Source: Mumia xiangluensis (GTDB lineage Bacteria; Actinomycetota; Actinomycetes; Propionibacteriales; Nocardioidaceae). From it: a stretch of 64,000 bases of DNA. This document shows positions 1 through 7,460 of the stretch, one piece after another (position 1 is the stretch's first letter; each line of letters begins with the position of its first letter). The notes beneath the pieces were generated by a model. That model was not told the DNA's origin and searched no databases. It saw nothing but the letters and a program-made list of their open reading frames with translations. Where the stretch lies: NCBI RefSeq assembly GCF_010994095.1, contig NZ_WJYO01000001.1:1054001-1118000 (forward strand). The letters run 5' to 3'. Position numbers and translations under genes: made by a program.

Positions 1-50
1 GTGGTGCTGCCCTCGGGGACGTCGTCGTACGTGGTCGTCACGGGAGCCAT
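1..50 (-). CDS. 5 prime end of an unidentified gene, cut by the window edge
   Basis: An open frame on the minus strand starts with ATG at 50-48 and runs off the left edge. It reads MAPVTTTYDDVPEGSTT. A purine-rich GGCAGG lies immediately upstream on the minus strand, and the gene would be divergent from the aldo/keto reductase that starts at 113. Only 16 complete codons are visible, so no family can be assigned. It could also be a chance frame. Confidence 0.4.
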   Translation of the reverse strand, partial: MAPVTTTYDDVPEGST

Positions 51-112
51 CCTGCCGTGCCCGAGCCGGTGGGCGACCGACCTCGTCGGGCGGGTCGCAC
101 TAACGTGGGGGC

Positions 113-1123
113 ATGGACTTCCGTCATCTCGGCAACAGCGGACTCAAGATCAGCGCGATCTCGTACGGCAACTGGCTGACGCACGGCTCTCAGGTCGAGG
201 CCGACGTCGCGACCGCGTGCGTGAGGCAGGCCCTCGAGGAGGGCATCACCACGTTCGACACGGCGGACGTGTACGCCAACACCGCCGCGGAGTCGGTGCT
301 CGGCGACGCCCTCGCCGGCGAGCGCCGCGAGTCGCTGGAGATCTTCACGAAGGTCTACTGGCCCACCGGACCCCGCGGGCACAACGACTCGGGTCTCTCG
401 CGCAAGCACATCATGGAGTCGATCAACGGCTCGCTCCGTCGGCTCCAGACCGACTACGTCGACCTCTACCAGGCCCACCGCTACGACGTGGAGACGCCGC
501 TGGAGGAGACGATGCAGGCCTTCGCCGACGTCGTACGCTCCGGCAAGGCCCTCTACATCGGTGTCTCGGAGTGGACCGCGGAGCAGCTCCGGGCCGGCCA
601 CGCGCTCGCGCAGGACCTCGGCATCCAGCTCATCTCGAGCCAGCCCCAGTACTCGATGCTGTGGCGTGTCATCGAGGCCGAGGTCGTCCCGACCAGCGAA
701 GAGCTCGGCATCAGCCAGATCGTGTGGTCGCCGATCGCGCAGGGCGTCCTCACCGGCAAGTACAAGCCGGGACAGCCCGCTCCCGAGGGTTCGCGCGCCA
801 CCGACGACAAGGGCGGCGCGGACATGGTGTCCCGCTTCATGGACGACGACCTGCTCGGCCGGGTCCAGAAGCTCCAGCCGATCGCCGACGACGCGGGCCT
901 GTCCATGGCGCAGCTCGCCGTCGCCTGGGTGCTGCAGAACCCGAACGTCGCCTCGGCGATCATCGGCGCATCCCGCCCCGAGCAGGTGACGGACAACGTC
1001 AAGGCTGCCGGCGTCACGCTCGACGCCGAGGTCCTCGCGTCGATCGACGACGTCCTCGGAGACGTGGTCGTCCGTGATCCCGCGATGACCGCCCGCAACG
1101 CGCCGAAGCACCGCCCGAGCTGA
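113..1123 (+). CDS. Aldo/keto reductase, potassium-channel beta-subunit type
   Basis: A 336-residue NAD(P)H-dependent oxidoreductase with a TIM-barrel fold, expected to reduce aldehydes or ketones in the cytosol. The catalytic tetrad of the family is visible: D49 and Y54 in FDTADVYAN, K80 in FTKVYWP and H122 in YQAHRYD. The segment IIGASRPEQV near residue 285 is the usual C-terminal cofactor-binding region. The overall pattern (GNSGLKISAISYGNW start, VVWSP-type strand) matches the KCNAB/YghZ-like branch of the family. The start follows a TAACGT hexamer at 101-106 by 6 nt without a ribosome binding site, so the transcript is probably leaderless. The PNPOx-like gene follows after 14 nt and is probably co-transcribed. 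The physiological substrate cannot be read from the sequence. Confidence 0.9.
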   Translation: MDFRHLGNSGLKISAISYGNWLTHGSQVEADVATACVRQALEEGITTFDTADVYANTAAESVLGDALAGERRESLEIFTKVYWPTGPRGHNDSGLSRKHIMESINGSLRRLQTDYVDLYQAHRYDVETPLEETMQAFADVVRSGKALYIGVSEWTAEQLRAGHALAQDLGIQLISSQPQYSMLWRVIEAEVVPTSEELGISQIVWSPIAQGVLTGKYKPGQPAPEGSRATDDKGGADMVSRFMDDDLLGRVQKLQPIADDAGLSMAQLAVAWVLQNPNVASAIIGASRPEQVTDNVKAAGVTLDAEVLASIDDVLGDVVVRDPAMTARNAPKHRPS

Positions 1124-1137
1124 CCGAGGGAGACAGG

Positions 1138-1566
1138 ATGAGCCCGTTGGAGGACAAGGGACCGAGCCGGCACCTCACCGCGCTGTCCGAGCCGGAGTGC
1201 TGGTCGTTGATGGCCACCCAGGAGGTCGGTCGGATCGGGTTCGTGGCCGAGGGATACCCGCAGATCTTCCCGGTCAACTTCCAGGTGCACGAGCAGCGGG
1301 TCCTGTTCCGGACCACCCCGTACGGCGCGGTCGCGCGGGCAGTCACCGGCACGCCGATCGCGTTCGAGGTGGACACGATCGACGGGTCGACCCAGACCGG
1401 ATGGTCGGTGCTGCTCACCGGCACGGGTCAGCACGAGACGGACCCGAAGGTGCTGGCCGACCTGTGGGGGCCGGACCGGGCGACGCCGTGGGCCGACGGC
1501 AGCCGCGTCCTGTGGATCGGGCTCACCCCTCTCGCCGTCAGCGGCCGCCGGATCGCCTGGTCCTGA
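1138..1566 (+). CDS. Pyridoxamine 5 prime-phosphate oxidase-like FMN-binding protein
   Basis: A 142-residue single-domain protein of the PNPOx-like split-barrel class. It opens with an LSEPECWSLMATQEVGRIGFV segment, followed by QIFPVNFQVHEQRVLFRTT, which is the typical flavin-binding strand pair of small actinobacterial members. Such proteins bind FMN, F420 or haem as dimers, and their substrates are usually unknown. The coding start is preceded by GAGGGAGACAGG, a usable ribosome binding site, and lies 14 nt behind the aldo/keto reductase. The stop TGA is only 2 nt from the ATG of the acyl-CoA dehydrogenase, so the three genes probably form one operon. The family call is secure; the reaction is not known. 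Confidence 0.8.
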   Translation: MSPLEDKGPSRHLTALSEPECWSLMATQEVGRIGFVAEGYPQIFPVNFQVHEQRVLFRTTPYGAVARAVTGTPIAFEVDTIDGSTQTGWSVLLTGTGQHETDPKVLADLWGPDRATPWADGSRVLWIGLTPLAVSGRRIAWS

Positions 1567-1568
1567 CC

Positions 1569-2732
1569 ATGACCCAGCAGGTGAGCGCCGACGAGTTCGC
1601 GGACGTCCTCGACCAGGTGCGCCAGTTCGTGCGCAAGGAGGTCGTCCCGCGCGAGCGCGAGATCGCCGACTCCGACGCGATCCCCGACGACCTCCGGGCG
1701 ATGGCACGCAAGATGGGGCTGTTCGGGTACGCGATCGACCAGGAGTGGGGCGGCCTCGGGCTCGACCTCGTCCAGGAGGTCGAGCTCGCCATGGAGCTCG
1801 GCTACACGTCGTTGGCGTTCCGCTCGATGTTCGGCACCAACAACGGGATTGCTGGGCAGGTCCTGGTCAACTTCGGGACCGACAGCCAGAAGGCGACGTG
1901 GCTCGAGCGGATCGCGAGCGGCGAGGTCGTGGCGTCGTTCGCGCTCACCGAGTCCGGGGCCGGCTCGAACCCCGCGGGGCTGCGCACCAAGGCCGTCCGC
2001 GCCGGCGACGGGTGGGCGATCACCGGCGAAAAGCGGTTCATCACCAACGCCCCGCTCGCGGACGTGTTCATGGTGTTCGCGCGCGTCGCGGACGACGGCG
2101 ACGACGGGCAGATCGCGGTCTTCCTCGTCCCGGGCGACGCCGCCGGCCTCACGATCGGGCCGCACGACCGAAAGATGGGCCAGGAGGGCGCCTGGACGGC
2201 CGACGTCCACCTCGACGACGTCCGCGTCCCGGACGACGCACTCGTCGGAGGTGCGGTCGAGGTCGGCTACCGCGCCGCGATGACGTCGCTGGCGAAAGGG
2301 CGCGTCCACATCGCCGCTCTCGCCGTCGGTCAGGCGCAGCGGGCGCTCGACGAGTCCGTCGCGTACGCGGCGACCGCGACCCAGGGCGGCACTGAGATCG
2401 GCGACTTCCAGCTCGTGCAGGCGATGCTGGCCGACCAGCAGGTCGGCGTTCTGGCCGGGCGCAGCCTCGTCCGCGACACCGCGCTCCGCTACGTGAGCGG
2501 TGAGGACCGCCGGGTCGGCCCGTCGGCCGCGAAGCTGTACTGCACCGAGATGGCGGGGCGCGTCGCCGATCTCGCGGTCCAGGTCCACGGAGGATCGGGC
2601 TACATGCGTGAGTCGACGGTCGAGCGGATCTACCGCGACGTCCGGCTGCTGCGCCTGTACGAGGGGACGAGCGAGATCCAGCGGCTGATCATCGGGTCGA
2701 ACCTCCTGCGGCAGAAGCGTCGCGACTCCTGA
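1569..2732 (+). CDS. Acyl-CoA dehydrogenase
   Basis: A 387-residue FAD-dependent flavoenzyme that oxidises the alpha-beta bond of an acyl-CoA thioester and passes electrons to ETF. The domain order is complete: an N-terminal helical domain (about 1-115), a middle beta domain with FALTESGAGSNP (FAD/substrate contact, near 128-140) and ITGEKRFITNA, and a C-terminal helical domain with QVHGGSGYMRE and LYEGTSEIQRLII. The Glu of YEGTSEIQ is in the place of the catalytic base of short/branched-chain members. ATG at 1569 is chosen because it sits 2 nt after the upstream stop and gives the standard length. The gene ends back-to-back with the convergent kinase (the TGA at 2730-2732 abuts the other gene's stop). 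The chain-length preference cannot be told from sequence alone. Confidence 0.93.
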   Translation: MTQQVSADEFADVLDQVRQFVRKEVVPREREIADSDAIPDDLRAMARKMGLFGYAIDQEWGGLGLDLVQEVELAMELGYTSLAFRSMFGTNNGIAGQVLVNFGTDSQKATWLERIASGEVVASFALTESGAGSNPAGLRTKAVRAGDGWAITGEKRFITNAPLADVFMVFARVADDGDDGQIAVFLVPGDAAGLTIGPHDRKMGQEGAWTADVHLDDVRVPDDALVGGAVEVGYRAAMTSLAKGRVHIAALAVGQAQRALDESVAYAATATQGGTEIGDFQLVQAMLADQQVGVLAGRSLVRDTALRYVSGEDRRVGPSAAKLYCTEMAGRVADLAVQVHGGSGYMRESTVERIYRDVRLLRLYEGTSEIQRLIIGSNLLRQKRRDS

Positions 2733-3362
2733 TCAGCCCAGGCTGACCACGAGGTCGGCACGCCCGCGCGTCGCCTCGACGAGCCGGGCGTTCGCCTCGT
2801 CGCTGCGTTCCGTCCACGCCTGCGCCTCCGCCGGCGACTTCCCGTAGGCGACGTGCCGCGCGAGCAGCCGCCGTACGCGCAGCTCGTGGGGGACCTCGAC
2901 GTACCAGCACTCGTCGAGGAGCGCGTGCACCTCGCGCCAGCCCGCCTCGTCCAGCAGCAGGTAGTTGCCCTCGGTGAGGACGAGGTCGGCGTCGCGGGAC
3001 ACGGCGATCGCTCCCGCCAGCGGCTGCTCGAGGCGACGCTCGAACGACGGCACGTAGACGACCGGCTCCTGCCGCGCTGCGACGCGGCTCAGCGCGGCGG
3101 CGTACCCGCCGACGTCGAACGTCTCCGGCGCTCCCTTCACGTCCCGAAGGCCGAGCCGGTCGAGCGCGACGTCCGCGAGGTGGAAGCCGTCCATCGGGAC
3201 GTGCGCGACCGCGAGATCGGTGGTCCGGGCGGTGACCTGCTCGACGAGCCAGGACTTCCCGACCCCCGGCGGCCCGGTGATGCCGAGGACGCGCCCGCCG
3301 CGGCGTACGAGGTGACGCGCGCGGGCGGCGACGCGCTCGAGGTCGTCCAGGACGGTCGTCAC
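2733..3362 (-). CDS. Nucleoside/nucleotide kinase family protein (uridine kinase/phosphoribulokinase type)
   Basis: A 209-residue P-loop kinase. Walker A is GPPGVGKS at residues 30-37; VPMDGFHLADVALDRLG is the uridine kinase/pantothenate kinase substrate loop; and LTEGNYLLLDEAGW corresponds to the Walker B/lid region of this superfamily. Proteins of this type phosphorylate a small hydroxyl substrate such as a sugar, nucleoside or pantothenate; the exact one is unknown. A GTG start at 3362 is preferred over upstream codons because it directly precedes TTVLDDLE, the normal family N-terminus, and has GGGG upstream on its strand. The gene is convergent with the acyl-CoA dehydrogenase and divergent from the Rho-N-like gene. 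Confidence 0.8.
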   Translation of the reverse strand: MTTVLDDLERVAARARHLVRRGGRVLGITGPPGVGKSWLVEQVTARTTDLAVAHVPMDGFHLADVALDRLGLRDVKGAPETFDVGGYAAALSRVAARQEPVVYVPSFERRLEQPLAGAIAVSRDADLVLTEGNYLLLDEAGWREVHALLDECWYVEVPHELRVRRLLARHVAYGKSPAEAQAWTERSDEANARLVEATRGRADLVVSLG

Positions 3363-3437
3363 GAACCCCAGTGTGACGGCGCATGGGCGGTGGCGCTGCG
3401 GGTACACCGGAGACGAGCGACGAAGGAGTGGAGCCAG

Positions 3438-3710
3438 ATGCCCCGAGGCAAGTCACCCGGTCCGAGCGTGAAGGACAAGGAGCTGTACGAGGAGCTGCGC
3501 GACGAGGGCAACTCCAAGCAGAAGTCGGCCCGGATCGCGAACGCCGCCGCCAACCGCGGGCGATCCTCGGTCGGCCGCAAGGGCGGCAAGTCCGGCGACT
3601 ACGACGACTGGCCCAAGCAGGACCTCTACGACCGCGCCAAGGAGATCGGTATCGACGGGCGTTCGTCGATGACGAAGAAGGAGCTCATCGCGGCGCTCCG
3701 CAACAGCTGA
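3438..3710 (+). CDS. Small Rho-N/SAP-like protein (DUF7218 type)
   Basis: A 90-residue, highly charged protein. Residues about 1-55 are rich in Lys, Gly and Ser (KDKELYEELRDEGNSKQKSARIANAAANRG). The last 35 residues (WPKQDLYDRAKEIGIDGRSSMTKKELIAALRNS) form a helix-extended-loop-helix typical of the Rho termination factor N-terminal/SAP nucleic-acid-binding fold. The ATG lies behind GAAGGAGTGGAGCC, a clear ribosome binding site. Homologues are common single genes in actinobacteria and are usually annotated only as Rho-N domain proteins. A role in nucleic acid binding is inferred from the fold; no specific function is known. Confidence 0.8.
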   Translation: MPRGKSPGPSVKDKELYEELRDEGNSKQKSARIANAAANRGRSSVGRKGGKSGDYDDWPKQDLYDRAKEIGIDGRSSMTKKELIAALRNS

Positions 3711-3758
3711 GGGCGACGAGCACTACGCTGGTGCCCACGCCGAACCGACGGAGGTCGC

Positions 3759-4358
3759 ATGGGCATCGTGACGCGGGGGTTCCGCGGTCGACGGGGTGGT
3801 GGCGACGTGACGCTGCCCCCCGGCCAGTACCTCGAGACGGGCTTTCCCGTGCTCTCGGCGGGTCCGACGCCGCAGATCGCCCCTGCGGCGTGGGCGTTCG
3901 AGATCACCACCGAGTCCGGCCAGGAGCACCGGTGGAGCTGGGCCGAGCTCCAGGCCCTCCCGCGCGAGGACATCACCGTCGACATCCACTGCGTTACCAA
4001 GTGGTCGAAGCTCGGCACCCGCTGGACCGGGGTCAGCCTCGACGTACTGCTGTCCGGGATCGACACGAGCGCCTCGTACGCGCTGGTCCACTCGTACGGC
4101 GGCTACACCACCAACCTGCCGCTCGCTGACCTGCGCCAGGGGCAGGCGTGGGTCGCGTACGGGTACGACGGCCGCCCGCTGCGCCCGGAGCACGGCGGTC
4201 CCGCCCGCCTGCTGGTGCCTCACCTGTACTTCTGGAAGTCCGCCAAGTGGGTGCAACGGCTCGAGCTCCTCACCGAGGACCGGCTCGGCTTCTGGGAACG
4301 CGCGGGCTACCACGCGTACGGCGACCCGTGGCGCGAGCAGCGCTACGCGGGCGACTGA
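3759..4358 (+). CDS. Sulfite-oxidase-like molybdopterin oxidoreductase (YuiH type)
   Basis: A 199-residue oxidoreductase with only the molybdopterin-binding domain of the sulfite oxidase superfamily. The molybdenum-ligating cysteine is C78 in DIHCVTKWSK, and the HGGPARLLVPHLYFWKSAKWV segment is the second hallmark of the family. It has no signal peptide and no dimerisation domain, unlike true sulfite oxidases. The start ATG follows CGGAGGTCGC, a good ribosome binding site, and a TACGCT hexamer lies about 28 nt further up (3725-3730). The FAD/NAD reductase gene begins 12 nt downstream, suggesting it supplies electrons. The substrate is unknown; MsrP-like repair of oxidised methionine is one possibility but is not shown by the sequence. 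Confidence 0.88.
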   Translation: MGIVTRGFRGRRGGGDVTLPPGQYLETGFPVLSAGPTPQIAPAAWAFEITTESGQEHRWSWAELQALPREDITVDIHCVTKWSKLGTRWTGVSLDVLLSGIDTSASYALVHSYGGYTTNLPLADLRQGQAWVAYGYDGRPLRPEHGGPARLLVPHLYFWKSAKWVQRLELLTEDRLGFWERAGYHAYGDPWREQRYAGD

Positions 4359-4370
4359 CGGGGGACGGGC

Positions 4371-5093
4371 ATGGTCGGGATGCCATGGCGTCGAGCCGTC
4401 GTGCTCGCGCACCGTCGGGAAGCGTCGATGGCGGCGACGCTGCTCCTGCACGTCGAAGGACAACCCGCGGGTGTCGCCGGTCAGCGGGTCGAGATCCGGC
4501 TGACGGCCGAGGACGGCTACACCGCGGACCGCGAGTACTCGCTCGCGCGGACGGGCGAGGCCGACCGGGCTGAGATCACCGTCCAGGCGATCGACGGAGG
4601 CGAGGTCTCCCCGTTCCTCGTCGAGGACATCGAGGTCGGGGTCGAGCTCGAGGCGCGCGGTCCCATCGGGGGCTGGTTCGTGTGGCGCCCGGACCAGACC
4701 GAGCCTGTGACGCTGATCGCCGGCGGATCCGGGGTGGTCCCGTTGATGGCGATGATCCGAGCCCGACGCGCGGCCGGGAGCAAGGTGCCGTTCCGGCTGA
4801 TCTACTCGGTGCGCTCCCGCGAGGAGATGTTCTACCGGGCCGAGCTGCGTCAGCCCGACCCAGGCGTCGACGTGACGGTCGTGCACACGCGCGAGGCGCC
4901 GGAGGGATCACCCCGGCCCGCGGGCCGGATCACCGTCGCCGACGTCAACAGCGGCGGCTGGCCGCCGGACTTCGCCCCGTCCTGCTACGTGTGCGGGCCG
5001 ACCGGATTCGTCGAGTCCGTCGCCGACATGCTCGTCGCGCTGGGGCACGACCCGCACCGCGTCCGCACCGAGCGATTCGGTCCCACGGGATGA
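4371..5093 (+). CDS. FAD-dependent ferredoxin/flavodoxin-type reductase
   Basis: A 240-residue reductase of the ferredoxin-NADP+ reductase fold. The FAD-binding motif is REYS at residues 54-57; the pyridine nucleotide pocket is shown by GGSGVVPLMAMIRA and later CYVCGPTGFVE; and the C-terminus ends ERFGPTG, a typical NAD(P)-site tail. No iron-sulfur ferredoxin domain is fused, so it must pass electrons to a partner. Its position 12 nt behind the molybdopterin oxidoreductase makes that enzyme the obvious partner (inference from context). An alternative ATG at 4380 would shorten it by three residues. Confidence 0.85.
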   Translation: MVGMPWRRAVVLAHRREASMAATLLLHVEGQPAGVAGQRVEIRLTAEDGYTADREYSLARTGEADRAEITVQAIDGGEVSPFLVEDIEVGVELEARGPIGGWFVWRPDQTEPVTLIAGGSGVVPLMAMIRARRAAGSKVPFRLIYSVRSREEMFYRAELRQPDPGVDVTVVHTREAPEGSPRPAGRITVADVNSGGWPPDFAPSCYVCGPTGFVESVADMLVALGHDPHRVRTERFGPTG

Positions 5094-5159
5094 CGCTGGA
5101 TGCGGCGGGCTGTCCCGCGCGACATGATGGGCCCAGGACGACCGGAGCGGGGGCAGGCG

Positions 5160-5615
5160 ATGACCGACACGAGTGACGACGTCGAGCTGAGGATCACCGG
5201 AGGTCTCGCCGGCACGCAGACCGCGGAGCTGGCGGTCTCCGAGCGGGGGACCGCGGACCTCCTGGCGGTGCTCGACGCGCACGAGATCGGCTACGACGTG
5301 CTCGAGAAGCGCATCGAGTCGCTGCCGGGCGGCACGATCCTCTCCGTCGGGTCGTTCCACCTCGGCGAGGACGGGTCGGGCCTCGGCGAGGCTCTGCACG
5401 ACTACGCTCGCCGCCTCGAGCCGACGGTGCCCCTGGTGACCATCGGTGGCGTTCCGTACGAGATCGCCGAGACCGCCGCAGTCGCCTCGGCGCTGATCGC
5501 GCTGCGGACCGCGCAGGACCAGCAGGACGCCGACGCCGACGAGGCGCGGGCGACGTGGCAGCGCGAGTACGAGATGGAGCAGGGTGCGGAGGACTCGGAG
5601 GAGCCGAAGACCTAG
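5160..5615 (+). CDS. Uncharacterised 151-residue acidic protein
   Basis: I do not recognise a family. The protein is soluble, has no signal peptide or membrane segment, and ends in a strongly acidic tail (about residues 118-151: QDQQDADADEARATW...MEQGAEDSEEPKT). The ATG at 5160 is chosen because GGAGCGGGGGC sits at ribosome-binding distance. An in-frame ATG at 5100 would add 20 arginine/proline-rich residues with no ribosome binding site. The 3 prime neighbour is convergent after a 157-nt gap. The codon pattern (G/C third positions throughout) supports it as a real gene. Confidence 0.65.
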   Translation: MTDTSDDVELRITGGLAGTQTAELAVSERGTADLLAVLDAHEIGYDVLEKRIESLPGGTILSVGSFHLGEDGSGLGEALHDYARRLEPTVPLVTIGGVPYEIAETAAVASALIALRTAQDQQDADADEARATWQREYEMEQGAEDSEEPKT

Positions 5616-5772
5616 CAGTACCCGGCCATCAAGTGGTGGCGGCGGGCCGAATACCGGTCCGTCCCTCACGCGGTCCCTTCACGCGAAGACTTGCTTGTGT
5701 GACCGGTGGTTCGTCGTTCCTGCGAGTCTTGCGAGGAGGACCTAGCGGTCGCGCGGGGACGGGTCGCCGCGC

Positions 5773-6675
5773 TCAGGCGGCGTGAAACCACTTGGCGAGC
5801 TTGTCGAGCTCGCCCTCCGTGGCTGCCGCAGGCTTCGTGGGCTCTGGCTCTGGCGCGGTCTCTGGCGCGGTCTCTGGCGCGGTCTCGGCTGCTGGCGAGG
5901 GCTCGGAGTCGGGCGTGACTGCCTCGGCGGGTGCGGGCTCCTCGACCGCGCGCTCCACCGGCAGCCAGTCTGCGGGCACCGGGAGACTGGGGCGTGGCGC
6001 GCCGGGCTCGTCCAGCAGCGCCGTCAGCCGCTCGATCTCACGCGCGAGCTGGATCTCGGGCGCGACCTCCTCCTCGGCGACGAGGTACTTCGCGACGTGC
6101 TCAGTGACCACCGGGTCGGAAGCCGGCACCGGTGCGGGGGGCGCGGCGGTCGCCACCGGCGGAGCGGGCAGGACGAGGCCGACGCTGTCGAGGCGGGCCG
6201 CCCCCACCGTCCGTGCGACGAGCGTGACCGTGAGGACCAGCGTGATCGACACCCAGGTCGTCACCAGAGGCTCGACCGTCACCTCGGGCGCGAGGGGGAG
6301 GATGAGGTTGAACGGCACCAGGGCCGCGCCGAGGGCGAGAAGGAACACGGTGCCGAGCGGCCGCCACCACCGGCTCTCCCACCCGAACAGCACGCGGTCG
6401 CGCTCGTCGACGCGGGCCCGGTAGGCGGGGACGTCGATCTCGAGGCTGCTCAACCACCGGCGCTGGGAGGCCGTCGTACGGCGCCACCTGCGGCGTACGA
6501 GCCAGTCGGCGACGACGCCGGTGACCATCGCGACGAGGATCAGCGCCAGCACGGGAACCACCAGTGCGTCAGGGAGGCCCGTCATCGTGAGCACGATGCT
6601 CAGAATTGCGGCGACCGTGGTGGTCACCAGTCCGATCCACAGGGCTGCGGGCGTCCCCGAGCGTCCGGCCTCCAT
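5773..6675 (-). CDS. Four-helix membrane protein with acidic Pro/Ala-rich tail
   Basis: A 300-residue protein of unknown function. Hydrophobic segments at about 10-31, 36-58, 105-127 and 138-157 predict four transmembrane helices, with an arginine-rich loop (LVRRRWRRTTASQRRW) between helices 2 and 3. The C-terminal half is soluble and rich in Pro, Ala and Glu. It carries three perfect ETAP repeats encoded by a 12-bp DNA repeat at 5849-5884, and ends in a helix GELDKLAKWFHAA. The start at 6675 is chosen over one 51 nt further up because GAGGAGGTGGC immediately precedes it. No neighbour suggests a role. Confidence 0.7.
   Translation of the reverse strand: MEAGRSGTPAALWIGLVTTTVAAILSIVLTMTGLPDALVVPVLALILVAMVTGVVADWLVRRRWRRTTASQRRWLSSLEIDVPAYRARVDERDRVLFGWESRWWRPLGTVFLLALGAALVPFNLILPLAPEVTVEPLVTTWVSITLVLTVTLVARTVGAARLDSVGLVLPAPPVATAAPPAPVPASDPVVTEHVAKYLVAEEEVAPEIQLAREIERLTALLDEPGAPRPSLPVPADWLPVERAVEEPAPAEAVTPDSEPSPAAETAPETAPETAPEPEPTKPAAATEGELDKLAKWFHAA
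5849..5884. repeat. Three perfect 12-bp tandem repeats inside a membrane-protein gene
   Basis: TCTGGCGCGGTC is repeated three times without mismatch (5849-5860, 5861-5872, 5873-5884). The period is a multiple of three, so copy number changes would keep the frame; on the minus strand each unit encodes ETAP. This is a typical slippage-prone low-complexity region. Confidence 0.9.
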
Positions 6676-6825
6676 GCCACCTCCTCGTCCGAGCGCCTCC
6701 CCGACGGAAGCACGAAACCAGTCCAACAGGACAACGCGGACTCGTCCACTCCAAGTTCCGGGCAGTCGGTGAGGTTCATCACCGAAGCGCTACGACGCCG
6801 GGGATCGCATGCCTAGGATGGGCGC

Positions 6826-7446
6826 GTGATCGACATCGACGACGAGGTGACGCCGCGCGACGGCGCCGTGGACGCGACCGGCATGCGAAGCGCGCTCGCC
6901 TGGCTGATGGCCGTAGGAGGCGCGATCGGCGTCCTGGCCTCGTCGATCCTCACCTACGACAAGATCGCGCTGCTCCTCGACGGAGACAAGAAGCTCGCCT
7001 GCTCGTTCAACGTGTGGGTCGACTGCGGTGGCGTGGTCTCCAGCTCGCAGTCCTCCCTGTTCGGGTTCCCCAACACGTTCCTCGGCATGATCGGGTTCGC
7101 GGTCGTGACCACCCTCGGGGTGCTCCTGCTGTCCGGCGTCCGCCTGCCGGAGTGGTTCTGGGTCGGCCTCCAGGTCGGGGTCGTGCTCGCGATCGCGCTG
7201 ATCTTCTTCCTCCAGTTCACGAGCATCTTCGACCTCTACAAGCTCTGCCCGTACTGCATGGTCGTGTGGACGGTGACGATCCCGCTCTTCGTCTCGGTCA
7301 CGGCGCGCAACCTGCGCTCGTGGGCGCCGACCGCGGCGATCACGCGGTTCGTGTCCAACTGGACGCTGCTGATCATCCTGCTGTGGTACGTCGCCGTCGT
7401 CGCCGTGATCTGGTTCCAGTTCGGGCCGGACCGCCTCTTCTCCTGA
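6826..7446 (+). CDS. Vitamin K epoxide reductase (VKOR) family membrane protein
   Basis: A 206-residue integral membrane quinone reductase homologue. The four conserved cysteines of the family are present: C59 and C67 in the extracytoplasmic loop (KKLACSFNVWVDCGG) and the CPYC pair C141/C144. Hydrophobic segments at about 24-44, 84-104, 111-133, 145-163 and 180-200 give the expected bundle. Bacterial VKORs reoxidise a DsbA-like thioredoxin and pass electrons to menaquinone, supporting disulfide formation in secreted proteins; no DsbA gene lies nearby. A TAGGAT hexamer at 6814-6819 ends 6 nt before the GTG start, indicating a leaderless transcript. Confidence 0.9.
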   Translation: MIDIDDEVTPRDGAVDATGMRSALAWLMAVGGAIGVLASSILTYDKIALLLDGDKKLACSFNVWVDCGGVVSSSQSSLFGFPNTFLGMIGFAVVTTLGVLLLSGVRLPEWFWVGLQVGVVLAIALIFFLQFTSIFDLYKLCPYCMVVWTVTIPLFVSVTARNLRSWAPTAAITRFVSNWTLLIILLWYVAVVAVIWFQFGPDRLFS

Positions 7447-7460
7447 CCCTCGGCCGTCTC

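Noticed and set aside
3723-4886. Long open frame on the minus strand opposite the molybdopterin oxidoreductase and its reductase
   Set aside because: It is antisense to two convincing genes, has low-complexity Arg/Asp-rich translation and no recognisable domain; such mirror frames are common in high-GC DNA. The same applies to long antisense frames at 7848-8786, 11229-12464, 14494-14889, 33308-35263, 35465-37258, 43810-46203 and 54086-55276.
5616-5772. Gene in the 157-nt gap before the membrane protein
   Set aside because: Only short unsupported frames are present; nothing beyond ordinary intergenic sequence was recognised.
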